64,000 nucleotides of DNA from Clostridia bacterium (GCA_017411325.1 JAFQQJ010000031.1:1-64000), one strand, 5' to 3'. Counted from the stretch's first letter, positions 14,634 to 23,050 are shown. Program-made: numbers and translations. Notes: generated by a model from the sequence alone, not told the origin.

Positions 14634-16385
14634 ATGTTCAAAAGTATACAGTGGAAAATACTCACCCTGTTTATACTTCTTACTGTCATAGTAATGACTT
14701 TTGTTGCCGTATTCTCGGCAAGAGGCGTCAAGCACTATTATCACGAGCAGTTTGCCATTGACATGGAAGAAAGCGTATTTACGGAGAGTATGACGAAACA
14801 GCTTAATAGTGCGTCACAAAGCTCTTTTTCCGAGCTTTGTGACCTTCTCGGTAAGTTTTCCGTCAGAATCGGGATTGACTCCTACCGTGAGCTTTATATC
14901 CTTTCGGGATATGATGCCAGATGTCTTTTCTCCCTTTCGGGAAGAGCGCTTGATGCGGACTATGAAATTACGGGAAATGTTCTTGCGGCGCTAAACGGCG
15001 TTGTGGGAGGAGATATAAACGAGCACGGTGCGATAATGGACTATGCAGTTCCGCTTATGAGCGGGGATGAGGTTGCATACATCATATATGTGACGGATAC
15101 CAAGGTGGAAATGTTTGAGGTTATGAAAAGCATTCTGACCAATATTTTCCTGGCGCTCGTAATCGGTATTTTCATTTCGGTTTTTCTGGGCTTTGTGCTT
15201 TCAATTACACTTATAAGGCCCCTTAAGAGACTTCAGAAGTCGGCATCACAGCTGGCTGAAGGAAACTTTACGGGAAAAATAAAGGTAAACAACGACGACG
15301 AAATCGGCCGGCTTACCAAGGACTTTAACTATATGTCAGAGGCACTGGAAACCGGTATGATCCGTCTTGAAGCTGAGAAAAATAAGGTTGAAACCGTGCT
15401 TTTGTATATGACTGACGGCGTTATGGCGTTCAATGCGGACGGAAATCTGATTCATATAAATCCTGCGGTAACAAAGCTTCTTGACATAGAGGAAGAAGAA
15501 ATAGGCAGCTTTGATGAGTTTTTTGAATCCCTGGGTACGGATATTAATCTTGGTCAGTTTTTATATCTTTCCACGGAGCCATTTGAAAGCAGTATAAGCC
15601 TGGGAGAAAAGCATTTAAGGGTTTATCTTGCGCCGCTTCAGAAAAACGGAAAGGTAGACGGTGTTGTTGCGGTGTTCCACGATTATACCCGTCAGCAGAA
15701 ACTTGACGATGCGAGACGTGAGTTTGTTGCCAACGTTTCCCACGAGCTCAGAACTCCAATAACGGTTGTTAAAAGCTACACGGAAACCCTTATGGATATG
15801 GGAGCAGGGGACGAAACCACAGCTCATATGCTTGGTGTCATAAATGAAGAAGCAGACAGAATGACAAGGCTCATAAGAGACCTTCTTGCCCTGTCCAAGC
15901 TTGACAACAACAGGGAAATGCAGAAGTTGCCCGTAGATTTGCCTGCCCTTGTTGCTTCGGTGTGTGACCGTCTTTCCATAGAGGCATCGGAGCATAAGCA
16001 GAAAATTGTCCGTGATATCGCAGAGGAGGAGTTTTCAATTCTGATGGATAAGGACAGAATGGAACAGGTTTTGGTAAACATCGTAGGCAATGCCATAAAG
16101 TATACAAAGGACGGCGGAACGATAGAGGTCGGCTTAAAGCATGACGAAGAAAACGCCTATATCAGGGTTAAGGATAACGGTATCGGTATCCCTAAGGAAG
16201 ATCAGGCGCGTATATTTGAGCGTTTTTACCGTGTAGATAAAGCAAGAAGCCGTGCCATGGGAGGAACGGGATTAGGTCTTGCCATAGCCAAGGAAATTGT
16301 GGATGCCCACGGCGGAACCATAAGCCTTGAGAGCTATGAAGGCCGGGGAACAACGGTTACCATCACCCTTCCTTTTCTCGGATAG
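14634..16385 (+). CDS. walK: Sensor histidine kinase WalK (YycG)
   Basis: 583 residues. Transmembrane helix about 8-28, an extracellular domain of about 140 residues, second helix about 168-193, HAMP linker (IRPLKRLQKSASQLAEGNF, 195-245), a PAS-like domain (250-350), then HisKA with H370 in FVANVSHELRTP and an HATPase domain with N, G1 and G2 boxes (NIVGNAIKY, DNGIGIP, GGTGLGLAI). Partner of WalR two bases upstream; membrane sensor of cell-wall status. YycH- and YycI-like proteins, which modulate WalK through their membrane helices in Bacillus, follow downstream. Confidence 0.93.
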   Translation: MFKSIQWKILTLFILLTVIVMTFVAVFSARGVKHYYHEQFAIDMEESVFTESMTKQLNSASQSSFSELCDLLGKFSVRIGIDSYRELYILSGYDARCLFSLSGRALDADYEITGNVLAALNGVVGGDINEHGAIMDYAVPLMSGDEVAYIIYVTDTKVEMFEVMKSILTNIFLALVIGIFISVFLGFVLSITLIRPLKRLQKSASQLAEGNFTGKIKVNNDDEIGRLTKDFNYMSEALETGMIRLEAEKNKVETVLLYMTDGVMAFNADGNLIHINPAVTKLLDIEEEEIGSFDEFFESLGTDINLGQFLYLSTEPFESSISLGEKHLRVYLAPLQKNGKVDGVVAVFHDYTRQQKLDDARREFVANVSHELRTPITVVKSYTETLMDMGAGDETTAHMLGVINEEADRMTRLIRDLLALSKLDNNREMQKLPVDLPALVASVCDRLSIEASEHKQKIVRDIAEEEFSILMDKDRMEQVLVNIVGNAIKYTKDGGTIEVGLKHDEENAYIRVKDNGIGIPKEDQARIFERFYRVDKARSRAMGGTGLGLAIAKEIVDAHGGTISLESYEGRGTTVTITLPFLG

Positions 16386-16421
16386 AGCATTTTTTAATAT
16401 GTTAATCAAAAGTAATTCCGA

Positions 16422-16454
16422 TGTAATACTCCTGTAACATTGGTGTGTTATAAT
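16422..16454 (+). promoter_or_regulatory. WalR box and promoter
   Basis: TGTAAT-ACTCC-TGTAAC (16422-16438) fits the WalR consensus TGTWAH-N5-TGTWAH exactly. A perfect -10 TATAAT (16449-16454) follows at the right distance for an activator covering a poor -35 (ATACTC at 16426-16431). It drives the secreted-protein gene at 16486 and probably yycH-yycI, closing a feedback loop from the adjacent walR. Confidence 0.72.
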
Positions 16455-16485
16455 AATTACAGAATACTGAAAGGAGGCGCCGATA

Positions 16486-16944
16486 ATGAAAAAGTTAATA
16501 TCTTTGATTCTTGTTTTGATTATGCTTGTATCTATGTCGGCTGTCAGCCTTGCAGCAGGAGTAACTTATAAGGATGTGGGAAATGCGGCAAACATTCTGG
16601 TAATTAAAAAGCCTGAGAATGCCCAGTCCCAGAGTAATAAGAGCGTTTATCCCGTTTCCGGAGTTGCGAATCCCGGATGTACAGTAACGGTGCTTACATA
16701 TAACAGTGAAGACGGTCTTTATTATCCCAAGCAGGATAATGAAGGAAAGGTTTTGCAGACAACTGTTGGTGCAAGCGGGCTGTTTTGCTTCAATGTCCAG
16801 CTTTCTTCCGGCGATAACAATCTGGCTGTTCAGGCTGTAACTGAAGATAATACAAGGGTACAGAGAGTGTTTTTCAAAATAAACCTTGTGTCTCTTGGCT
16901 GGTACAACAGTATAAAGAGTCTTATAAACGGATGGATAAAATAA
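16486..16944 (+). CDS. Secreted Ig-like-domain protein inside the wal locus
   Basis: 152 residues. Signal peptide about 1-23 (cleavage after LAA). The mature part is one beta-sandwich-like domain with the pattern YPVSGVANPGCTVTV ... FNVQLSSGDNNLAVQA, seen in bacterial Ig-like and filamin-like modules, and a short amphipathic tail (WYNSIKSLINGWIK) that could touch the membrane. No such gene sits between walK and yycH in Bacillus. The perfect WalR box upstream suggests it belongs to the WalR regulon. AAAGGAGG supports ATG 16486. Role unknown. Confidence 0.75.
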   Translation: MKKLISLILVLIMLVSMSAVSLAAGVTYKDVGNAANILVIKKPENAQSQSNKSVYPVSGVANPGCTVTVLTYNSEDGLYYPKQDNEGKVLQTTVGASGLFCFNVQLSSGDNNLAVQAVTEDNTRVQRVFFKINLVSLGWYNSIKSLINGWIK

Positions 16945-16959
16945 ACAGGGAGAAGTAAA

Positions 16960-18405
16960 ATGAAGGAACGTATCAAAAGCTTCGTTCTCGTGTTGCTTAT
17001 ACTTTTAAGTATATGGCTTACTTCAGAAACATGGATTGATAAAAGGTTATGGCCGGATGGCTATAGCCTTTTTGTTAATGTAAAAGAATGGCCCATAATC
17101 AGAGAATTTTTTGAAAAAAGCTATTCTCAGCCCATGGAAAATTTAAGCAAGGCGAGAAAAATAGTAATTGCGGACGGCTCAGGCTCAAGTGCGGTGTTCT
17201 ATAACGGAGACCGTATTTTTAAAAATGTTTATTCGGATATTGAGGAGCTTCTTACTTCCTTTATGAAGGGAGAGGTAAGCATCAGGGCTAAATCCAATCT
17301 TACCGGAGAAAATGTGAGAGAGCTTTTAAACGAGCAGATAATGTATGCCTATGTCAACTATTCGGTTGCTATGCCGGGTGGATTTTTCGGACAGCTTATG
17401 GGTGTTGCAGAATCGGAGGCTTTCTCGGATCTTTCATCGGTAAGGGACTTTTTCATTATGCCTACGGGTGAGGAAAGCCTTGAACTTATCGCAATTGACG
17501 GTGAAAACGGAAATGTTATGCGCTATGAGCTTAACTATGAAAATACAGCGGGGCTTATAGAAAAGTTTGTGGGCTATGCTGAGGATGTTCCGCCCGAAAA
17601 CTATTGCGTTATGGCACTGCAGATGAATATGGATATATCGTCACCTGACGATGCGGTTAAGATGAAGACCTTGCTTGATTCCTTTCTGGTTCTGGATTCC
17701 GCTTCCACGGCTGACAGTAAAAAGGCTGAAATTGTAAGCCGCAACCTTGTTGAAAACGGCATTCCGGATGAGGTTATAAGATGTTTTTCATACAGCCCGG
17801 ATTCGCTCTACCGTTATGTTGACAGTGAAGGAACGGTTATTTATCTGGAAAATGATTCATCTCTTAAAATTTATAAAAACGGACTTGTGGAATATGAGGC
17901 GACAGCAAAGGAATACGGTATTCCGCTGGCAGGAGGAACAAGTCTTTACGAGAAGCTTAACAGTGCAATCCGCTTTGCCGGAAAGGTATATTCCGCAGCA
18001 TCGCCGGACGGTGAATTTTCAATGAATGTATCAAGGGATATCCGCCTTAATGCAAGCGGGGACACGGAGTTTCTGTTTGACTACTATTATGAGGGAACTC
18101 CTATCGCAATAAAGATGAACGACGGGGAAACAAAGATGCGTCATGCTGCCGAGATGACGGTGTCCGGGGGGAACATAACAAAATTCCGCATACTTTTAAG
18201 AAGCTATTCCGGCTCGGAAAAACATCGGGATTTTATGAATATTTACGAGGCGATAGACAAAATTGCGGCAAATTATGAGGATGCCGAAGAGCCTGTGAAA
18301 ATCGAGGATATGTTTCCGGCATATATGGAAGATGGCGGAAGCGAAAGACTTTTGCCCTGCTGGGTAGGATATGTTGCGGGATTGCCTATAGTGATCTGTG
18401 AATAA
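16960..18405 (+). CDS. yycH: YycH-like WalK regulator
   Basis: 481 residues. One N-terminal transmembrane helix (about 7-24) in MKERIKSFVLVLLILLS, followed by a conserved-looking SIWLTSETW...LWPDG segment and a long extracytoplasmic region, the YycH architecture. In Bacillus YycH and YycI form a complex that holds WalK in check through helix contacts. Family similarity is weak outside the N-terminus, so the name rests mainly on topology and position after walRK. AGGGAGAA precedes the ATG; a 22-base gap leads to yycI. Confidence 0.8.
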   Translation: MKERIKSFVLVLLILLSIWLTSETWIDKRLWPDGYSLFVNVKEWPIIREFFEKSYSQPMENLSKARKIVIADGSGSSAVFYNGDRIFKNVYSDIEELLTSFMKGEVSIRAKSNLTGENVRELLNEQIMYAYVNYSVAMPGGFFGQLMGVAESEAFSDLSSVRDFFIMPTGEESLELIAIDGENGNVMRYELNYENTAGLIEKFVGYAEDVPPENYCVMALQMNMDISSPDDAVKMKTLLDSFLVLDSASTADSKKAEIVSRNLVENGIPDEVIRCFSYSPDSLYRYVDSEGTVIYLENDSSLKIYKNGLVEYEATAKEYGIPLAGGTSLYEKLNSAIRFAGKVYSAASPDGEFSMNVSRDIRLNASGDTEFLFDYYYEGTPIAIKMNDGETKMRHAAEMTVSGGNITKFRILLRSYSGSEKHRDFMNIYEAIDKIAANYEDAEEPVKIEDMFPAYMEDGGSERLLPCWVGYVAGLPIVICE

Positions 18406-18427
18406 TTGTTGAAGAAAGGAGCTTTAT

Positions 18428-19189
18428 ATGAACTGGAAGAAAATAAAAACTGTATTGATATTTCTGTTTCTTGCAATTGATATTTTTCTTATAATATGGA
18501 ATATAATGCTCCGTCATGAGGCTCTGGTGGTGGACGAAAGAACCATTCGCGATACATCGATGCTTCTGGAAAAACGCGGAATTAAAATTCCCGACGGAAT
18601 AATTGACGAGGAGATTCCCGAGATAAACGGTATTTCGGTGCGGAATGTTCTTGCTTCGGAAGCGGAGTTTGTGGGCGGTATTCTCGGGAAAAGATATGAA
18701 AAAGAGAACAATGTTTTCTACAATGATGAGTGTTCGGTTGAAATAAACGGCAACAGCTTCGTAATAGAAAGCAATGTAAAAATAAAAAATGCGGAGGAAG
18801 CGGAAAAATGGCTTGAAGAGCTGGGCTTTGACCTGAAAGATACGGTAAAGGCAGAGTACAGAGGAGAGCTTATAATCAAAAGCGTATATAAAGGCTATGA
18901 CATTTACGGAAGCCGTATTTCCGTTAAAGTCAAAGGAAATACGACGGTTGCTTACGGAAGCTTTTTCTATGTGATTGAAGGATCTGAAAATAAAACGGAA
19001 ATCCGTCACGCCACGTCGGTGCTTCCGAGGCTTATCCAGGAGGGTATAGCAAACTGCTCGGTATCAGCGGTAAATGTCGGCTATAAGGTGGACAGCGCAG
19101 ACAATAAATTTGCCGAAGCAACGGCAACGCCCACCTACAGAATTCTGCTTTCAGACGGCAGAGAAATTTTTTACAATGCGACAAAATAG
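18428..19189 (+). CDS. yycI: YycI-like WalK regulator
   Basis: 253 residues. The start MNWKKIKTVLIFLFLAIDIF is the typical YycI signature, a short basic stretch leading into one transmembrane helix (about 6-25). The outer part has alternating beta strands resembling the YycI/YycH fold (RAEYRGELIIKSVYKGYDIYG; AYGSFFYVIEG). It would act with YycH to restrain WalK. GAAAGGAG precedes the ATG. Last gene of the wal cluster; a tRNA gene follows with its own promoter. Confidence 0.85.
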   Translation: MNWKKIKTVLIFLFLAIDIFLIIWNIMLRHEALVVDERTIRDTSMLLEKRGIKIPDGIIDEEIPEINGISVRNVLASEAEFVGGILGKRYEKENNVFYNDECSVEINGNSFVIESNVKIKNAEEAEKWLEELGFDLKDTVKAEYRGELIIKSVYKGYDIYGSRISVKVKGNTTVAYGSFFYVIEGSENKTEIRHATSVLPRLIQEGIANCSVSAVNVGYKVDSADNKFAEATATPTYRILLSDGREIFYNATK

Positions 19190-19191
19190 TG

Positions 19192-19220
19192 TTTACAAAT
19201 TAAAGTAATTGTGGTATTAT
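19192..19220 (+). promoter_or_regulatory. Promoter of tRNA-Arg
   Basis: TTTACA (19192-19197), 17-bp spacer, TATTAT (19215-19220); the tRNA begins 25 bases later. Confidence 0.7.
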
Positions 19221-19244
19221 ATGTGCTGCAGTTACTTTTGATAT

Positions 19245-19321
19245 GTGCCCGTAGCTCAGTTGGATAGAGCAATAGCCTCCGACGCTATGTGCCGTGCGTT
19301 CGAATCGCATCGGGCATACCA
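19245..19321 (+). tRNA. tRNA-Arg (anticodon CCG)
   Basis: 77-nt cloverleaf: acceptor GTGCCCG/CGGGCAT, D-stem GCTC/GAGC, anticodon stem ATAGC/GCTAT with loop CTCCGAC (anticodon CCG, reads CGG), T-arm GTGCG-TTCGAAT-CGCAT, encoded CCA. A strong terminator starts at its 3' end. Confidence 0.96.
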
Positions 19322-19365
19322 AAGAAAAGAGCACTGCCCGAAAGGGTGGTGCTCTTTTCTTTGGT
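19318..19365 (+). terminator. Terminator of tRNA-Arg
   Basis: Long stem ACCAAAGAAAAGAGCAC/GTGCTCTTTTCTTTGGT with an inner CCCGAAAGGG hairpin. The left arm includes the tRNA CCA. Confidence 0.85.
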
Positions 19366-19392
19366 AATATTCAATGCAGCGATTCGAACTTG

Positions 19393-19645
19393 TCGCAGCA
19401 CAAATTGCCCGCAGGGAATTTGTGCTATGTCGCATCGGTACACTGCCGCATGGCTTAGCACTATCGCAGCAACACAAACGGGACAGCACAGAGACCGTCC
19501 CCTACGGTCGCAGCACAAATTGCCCGAAGGGAATTTGTGCCATGTCGCATCGGTACACTGCCGTTTGGCTTAGCACTTTTTTGGCAACGCAAACGGGACG
19601 GCACAGAGACCACCCCCTACTGTCGCAGCACAATCGGCAATACAG
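19393..19645. repeat. 115-bp tandem repeat (two full copies and a partial third)
   Basis: Units begin with TCGCAGCACAA at 19393, 19508 and 19623, a period of exactly 115 bp; copies 1 and 2 are about 85-90% alike, and the third breaks off after about 20 bases. Each full unit holds a hairpin GCACAAATT-GCCCG(C/A)AGGG-AATTTGTGC and, near its end, a minus-strand REP-like palindrome preceded by GTAG (19479-19505, 19594-19620). Open frames across the block are by-products of the GC-rich repeat; none has a start signal. Confidence 0.85.
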
Positions 19646-19652
19646 GCGGTAC

Positions 19653-19677
19653 GTAGGGGAGGGGCTTGCTCCTCCCG
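19653..19677 (+). repeat. REP-like palindrome (GTAG type)
   Basis: GTAG followed by the palindrome GGGAGG-GGCTTG-CTCCTCCC. The same element occurs twice inside the transposase gene at 36566-37051. GTAG next to a palindrome is the hallmark of REP sequences recognised by RAYT transposases. Confidence 0.75.
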
Positions 19678-19741
19678 TTTGGAAATCGTCTTTTTCCAAA
19701 CAAAAAACCGGCAGACTCCTCGTTCTGTCGGTTTGATGCTT

Positions 19742-19966
19742 TCAGTCTAAGGGCCTGTCGTCGGAAATAACGCCGCGCTCTTTGAAGAGAAGGGTTATGC
19801 ACCAGATGCCCGCCAGTCCCACAAGGGAATAAATGATTCTGCTTAAGAGTGCTGCCTGACCGCCAAAAAGAGTGGCGACAAGGTCAACACCGAAAAGACC
19901 GATGGAACCCCAGTTTACGGCACCGACAATGACCAGCACCAATGCAATTATGTCCGCTATCATCAT
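19742..19966 (-). CDS. DUF378 family membrane protein (YuzA-like)
   Basis: 74 residues from ATG 19966, with AAGGAG eight bases upstream; an in-frame GTG three codons earlier overlaps that site and is less likely. Two transmembrane helices (about 5-27 and 40-60) flank the family motif VIVGAVNWGSIGLFGVDLV. Function of DUF378 proteins is unknown; they are widespread small inner-membrane proteins. Monocistronic. Confidence 0.88.
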   Translation of the reverse strand: MMIADIIALVLVIVGAVNWGSIGLFGVDLVATLFGGQAALLSRIIYSLVGLAGIWCITLLFKERGVISDDRPLD

Positions 19967-20019
19967 ATAAATCACTCCTTACAGAGTTAAGTATAGCCAA
20001 AGGGCGGACTGTTTATGCA

Positions 20020-21399
20020 TTATACATTAAAAATTATTTGTGCTACATTAAAATAAATTAAAAGTGAAAGCGAGTCAACGATGGTTGTGATGAAGGGCGA
20101 TGCCATAATTGCGGGATCAAAGCCCAGCTTTTTTGCCCCCACGGGAAGCAGACAACCGATGGTTTTTGCAAAAATTACCGTAATCAAAAGACTTATGCTT
20201 ACGGTAAGCGCCATATCGATAACAAGGCTTAAAGCAAATTCGCCGCCGCCGAAATAATATTTCATAATAAAAATTCTTATGAAGTTGACAAGTGCAAGGG
20301 AAACTCCGCAAAGGAGGGAAATCCTTATTTCCTTAAACCACGCTTTTAATACATCAAGACCTTTAAGCTCACCCAGCGCAAGACAGCGGATAATAAGAAT
20401 TGAGGTCTGAGAACCGCAGTTACCGCCGGTGTTCATCAGCATTGGTATAAAGCCGATGAGAAAGCCGAGAGAAGATAATCTGGATTCAAAGGAATCGATA
20501 ATCGCACCGGTAATCGCGGCGGAAAGCATAAGTATCATAAGCCAGGGAATTCTGTTTGCAAAGTGACGGAAAACGCCTGTCTTAAGGTAGGAATCCTCGG
20601 AAGGCGTAACCGCTGCCATAATTTCAAAGTCCTCGGTTGTCTCTTCTTCAATAACGGTTACGGCGTCATCAACGGTAATGATGCCGACAATTCTGTTCTC
20701 GGTATCAACCACCGGCATTGCGAGTAAACCGTACTTTGTAAACATCGCGGCAACCTCTTCCTTATCGTCACCGGTATGACAGAAGACGATTCGTTCATCC
20801 ATAATGTCGCTGATTAAGGTGTCCTCGCTTGCAAGAATGATGTCCTTAAGGGAGAGTGTACCGATTAAAACTCTGTCCTTTTCCGTAACATAAAAAGTGG
20901 AAATGTCCTCAACCGAATCACCGAATCGTCTGATATGGACAAGAGCACCCTTCACGGTCATTTCCTTTTTAAGGTCGATAAATTCGGTGTTCATTAAGCT
21001 TCCCGCCGAATCCTCGGGATAGCGGAGAAGCTGATTTATCGATTTTCTGGTATCGGGATCTGTATGCTTTAAGATACGGTTTACCATATTGGCAGGCATT
21101 TCCTCAAGCAGATCCACCGTATCATCCACGAAAAGCTCGTTTAAAATATTGTGAAGCTCTCTGTCCGTAATGGCAGAAATTACACTTTCCTGCAAATCCG
21201 AGTCCATGGAGGCGAAAATTTCCGCCGCAGGCTCTTTCGGGATAATGCGGAAAATCTTAACCGCATCCTCCTCTTTTAATTCTGCGAGAATTTCTGCAAT
21301 ATCAACCTCGTTGAACTCTTTTAAAATTTCTTTTATTTCAGAAAATTTTCTCTCGGAAAGCAGCAGGGATAAATTTTCCGTAATTTCTTTTTCAAACAT
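20020..21399 (-). CDS. mgtE: Magnesium transporter MgtE
   Basis: 459 residues from ATG 21399 (MFEKEITENL). Residues about 1-130 form the superhelical N domain (FNEVDIAEILAEL; LLEEMPANMVNRIL), 130-255 the paired CBS domains that sense cytosolic Mg2+ (VLIGTLSLKDIIL; RIVGIITVDDAVTVI), then five transmembrane helices with the pore segment GFIPMLMNTGGNCGSQTS and KTIGCLLPVGAKKLGFDPA. Channel-like Mg2+ uptake gated by its own CBS domains. The messenger begins with a leader of about 150 nt containing a 25-codon ORF and ends in a terminator-like hairpin right before the ATG, so expression is probably attenuated. Confidence 0.95.
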   Translation of the reverse strand: MFEKEITENLSLLLSERKFSEIKEILKEFNEVDIAEILAELKEEDAVKIFRIIPKEPAAEIFASMDSDLQESVISAITDRELHNILNELFVDDTVDLLEEMPANMVNRILKHTDPDTRKSINQLLRYPEDSAGSLMNTEFIDLKKEMTVKGALVHIRRFGDSVEDISTFYVTEKDRVLIGTLSLKDIILASEDTLISDIMDERIVFCHTGDDKEEVAAMFTKYGLLAMPVVDTENRIVGIITVDDAVTVIEEETTEDFEIMAAVTPSEDSYLKTGVFRHFANRIPWLMILMLSAAITGAIIDSFESRLSSLGFLIGFIPMLMNTGGNCGSQTSILIIRCLALGELKGLDVLKAWFKEIRISLLCGVSLALVNFIRIFIMKYYFGGGEFALSLVIDMALTVSISLLITVIFAKTIGCLLPVGAKKLGFDPAIMASPFITTIVDSLSLLIYFNVAQIIFNV

Positions 21400-21553
21400 A
21401 AAAAAACCGCCTTTCCGCACAGGCGAAAAAGCGTAACAAAAGGAGACAGGGGATTACCTGCCGCTTCCGGACGCCTGACAACCGTGCGATATTTTATTGA
21501 AAATACATAATCGACTACTGTCCGCGTCCATAAAAACACCTCCGTTTTTTAAT
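21400..21553 (-). promoter_or_regulatory. mgtE leader with terminator-like hairpin and leader ORF
   Basis: The minus-strand leader contains CGCCT-GTGCGGAA-AGGCG followed by GTTTTTTT (about 21400-21425), whose T-run abuts the mgtE ATG. CAGGCG at 21477-21472 can pair with CGCCTG of the terminator 5' arm, giving an alternative fold. A short ORF with a strong GGAGGTG site occupies the first half. The sequence does not match the M-box consensus I know. A Mg2+- or translation-responsive attenuator is the natural inference. Confidence 0.55.
21454..21531 (-). CDS. Putative leader peptide upstream of mgtE
   Basis: 25 codons from ATG 21531 to TAA, preceded by GGAGGTG at ideal distance, the best ribosome-binding site in the leader. 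It encodes MDADSSRLCIFN, then a cysteine- and glycine-containing tail ending SGSGR. The distal codons contain the CAGGCG sequence that can pair with the terminator arm, so ribosome position could decide termination. Too short for homology; support is the start signal and the position. Confidence 0.5.
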   Translation of the reverse strand: MDADSSRLCIFNKISHGCQASGSGR

Positions 21554-21559
21554 AAATTT

Positions 21560-21588
21560 ATTATAGCACTCAGAATTTAATAAGTCAA
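21560..21588 (-). promoter_or_regulatory. Promoter of the mgtE leader
   Basis: Minus-strand TTGACT (21588-21583), 17-bp spacer, TATAAT (21565-21560). Confidence 0.82.
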
Positions 21589-21633
21589 TAACGATATTTT
21601 ATACAAAAATCGCGGAAAATATGCTTGTTTTAC

Positions 21634-21662
21634 TTGACTAAAACACTATTTTAATATAAAAT
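21634..21662 (+). promoter_or_regulatory. Promoter of obgE operon
   Basis: TTGACT (21634-21639), 17-bp spacer, TAAAAT (21657-21662). The leader of about 105 nt carries an inverted repeat GTATGCGGA ... TCC(G)GCATAC (about 21690-21734). Confidence 0.65.
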
Positions 21663-21773
21663 AATATAGATATAGTATACTAAGGAAGGTATGCGGATTT
21701 TTATATCGGGCAGAAAAGAAAAATTAAGTCCGGCATACTATCAGGATAACAGCGGAAGAGAGGAGCGCTTAAC

Positions 21774-23045
21774 GTGTTCGCAGATAAGGCGGAAATTTTA
21801 ATAAAAGCAGGTAACGGCGGAAACGGACTTGTGTCCTTCAGACGTGAAATTTATGTGCCTGCCGGCGGACCCGACGGCGGTGACGGCGGCAAGGGCGGCG
21901 ACATTGTTTTTGTAATAGATCCCGAGGTTAACACTCTTGCGGATTTTAAATTCAAAAGAAAATATTTTGCGGAAAACGGCGAGGACGGAAAGGCGAAAAA
22001 ATGCTTCGGTAAAAGCGGAGCCGACCTTTTAATCGGTGTTCCCGAAGGAACACTTATCCGTGATAAGGAAACAGGAAAAATTCTTGCCGATATGACAGGC
22101 GAAAATAAAAGAGTGGTTGTGGCAAAGGGCGGAAACGGCGGCTTTGGAAATCAGCATTTTGCAACCCCGGTGCGCCAGGCACCACAGTTTGCAAAAAGCG
22201 GAATAAAAACAAAGGAGCAGACCGTGACACTGGAGCTTAAAATGATAGCGGACGTCGGTCTTGTGGGCTTTCCCAATGTGGGTAAAAGCACAATTTTATC
22301 CTGCGTAACAAAGGCACAGCCTAAAATTGCAAACTATCACTTTACCACACTTCAGCCCAATTTGGGCGTTGTGTTTATGGGCGAGGGAAGAAGCTTTGTT
22401 TTAGCCGACATCCCCGGAATAATCGAGGGTGCATCCGAAGGCCTCGGCCTCGGCCACGACTTTTTGCGTCACATCGAAAGAACGAGAATAATAATTCACG
22501 TTGTGGATGTGTCGGGAAGCGAAGGAAGAAACCCCATAGAGGATTTTGAAAAAATAAACGAGGAGCTTTTGGCATATAATGCCAATCTTGCCGCACTTCC
22601 CCAGGTTGTGGCGGCAAATAAGTCGGATATTGTATATGACGAGGAGATGAAGGATGCATTTCTTAACTACCTTAAGGAGCGTGACATTCCCTGCTTCCTG
22701 ATTTCCGCGGCAACACATCAGGGCCTGATGCCCCTTCTCAATTATGTGGAAAGTCAGCTTAAAACTCTGCCTCCCATACCCGTGTTTGAGACAGAAATCG
22801 CCTACGACCTTGAAGCAGAAACCTCAGATGAGTTTGAAATCACCTTCGAGGACGGTGTTTACTATGTGGACGGGCCCTTCGTTGAAAGGTTAGTCGGCAG
22901 CGTAAACTTTGAAAACGACGAGTCCGTGGCATATTTCCAGAGGACACTGCGTAAGCGCGGCATAATCGATGCTTTGGTTGAAGCAGGCTGCCGTGAGGGT
23001 GACACGGTTTGCGTAATTGATATTGAATTTGAATATAAGGACTGA
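21774..23045 (+). CDS. obgE: GTPase Obg/CgtA
   Basis: 423 residues, full length for Firmicutes. Glycine-rich Obg domain 1-158 (GNGGNGLVSFRREIYVPAGG), Ras-like G domain with G1 GFPNVGKST, G3 DIPGIIEGA, G4 NKSD and G5 SAATHQG, and the C-terminal OCT domain from about 350. Essential GTPase in 50S maturation and the stringent response. Starts at GTG 21774 with GAGGAG upstream. rpmA, the usual upstream neighbour, is absent here; yhbY, nadD-yqeK and rsfS follow as one unit. Confidence 0.96.
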   Translation: MFADKAEILIKAGNGGNGLVSFRREIYVPAGGPDGGDGGKGGDIVFVIDPEVNTLADFKFKRKYFAENGEDGKAKKCFGKSGADLLIGVPEGTLIRDKETGKILADMTGENKRVVVAKGGNGGFGNQHFATPVRQAPQFAKSGIKTKEQTVTLELKMIADVGLVGFPNVGKSTILSCVTKAQPKIANYHFTTLQPNLGVVFMGEGRSFVLADIPGIIEGASEGLGLGHDFLRHIERTRIIIHVVDVSGSEGRNPIEDFEKINEELLAYNANLAALPQVVAANKSDIVYDEEMKDAFLNYLKERDIPCFLISAATHQGLMPLLNYVESQLKTLPPIPVFETEIAYDLEAETSDEFEITFEDGVYYVDGPFVERLVGSVNFENDESVAYFQRTLRKRGIIDALVEAGCREGDTVCVIDIEFEYKD

Positions 23046-23050
23046 TTTTT

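Noticed and set aside
19321-19393. Prophage or plasmid origin near the repeats
   Set aside because: No replication, partition or phage structural genes occur within the window.
19289-19736. Plus- and minus-strand frames through the tRNA-Arg terminator and 115-bp repeats
   Set aside because: They repeat with the tandem units, overlap a tRNA and REP palindromes, and have no ribosome-binding site.
21400-21540. M-box (Mg2+ riboswitch) upstream of mgtE
   Set aside because: The conserved M-box blocks are not recognisable; the leader instead has a short ORF and a simple terminator hairpin.
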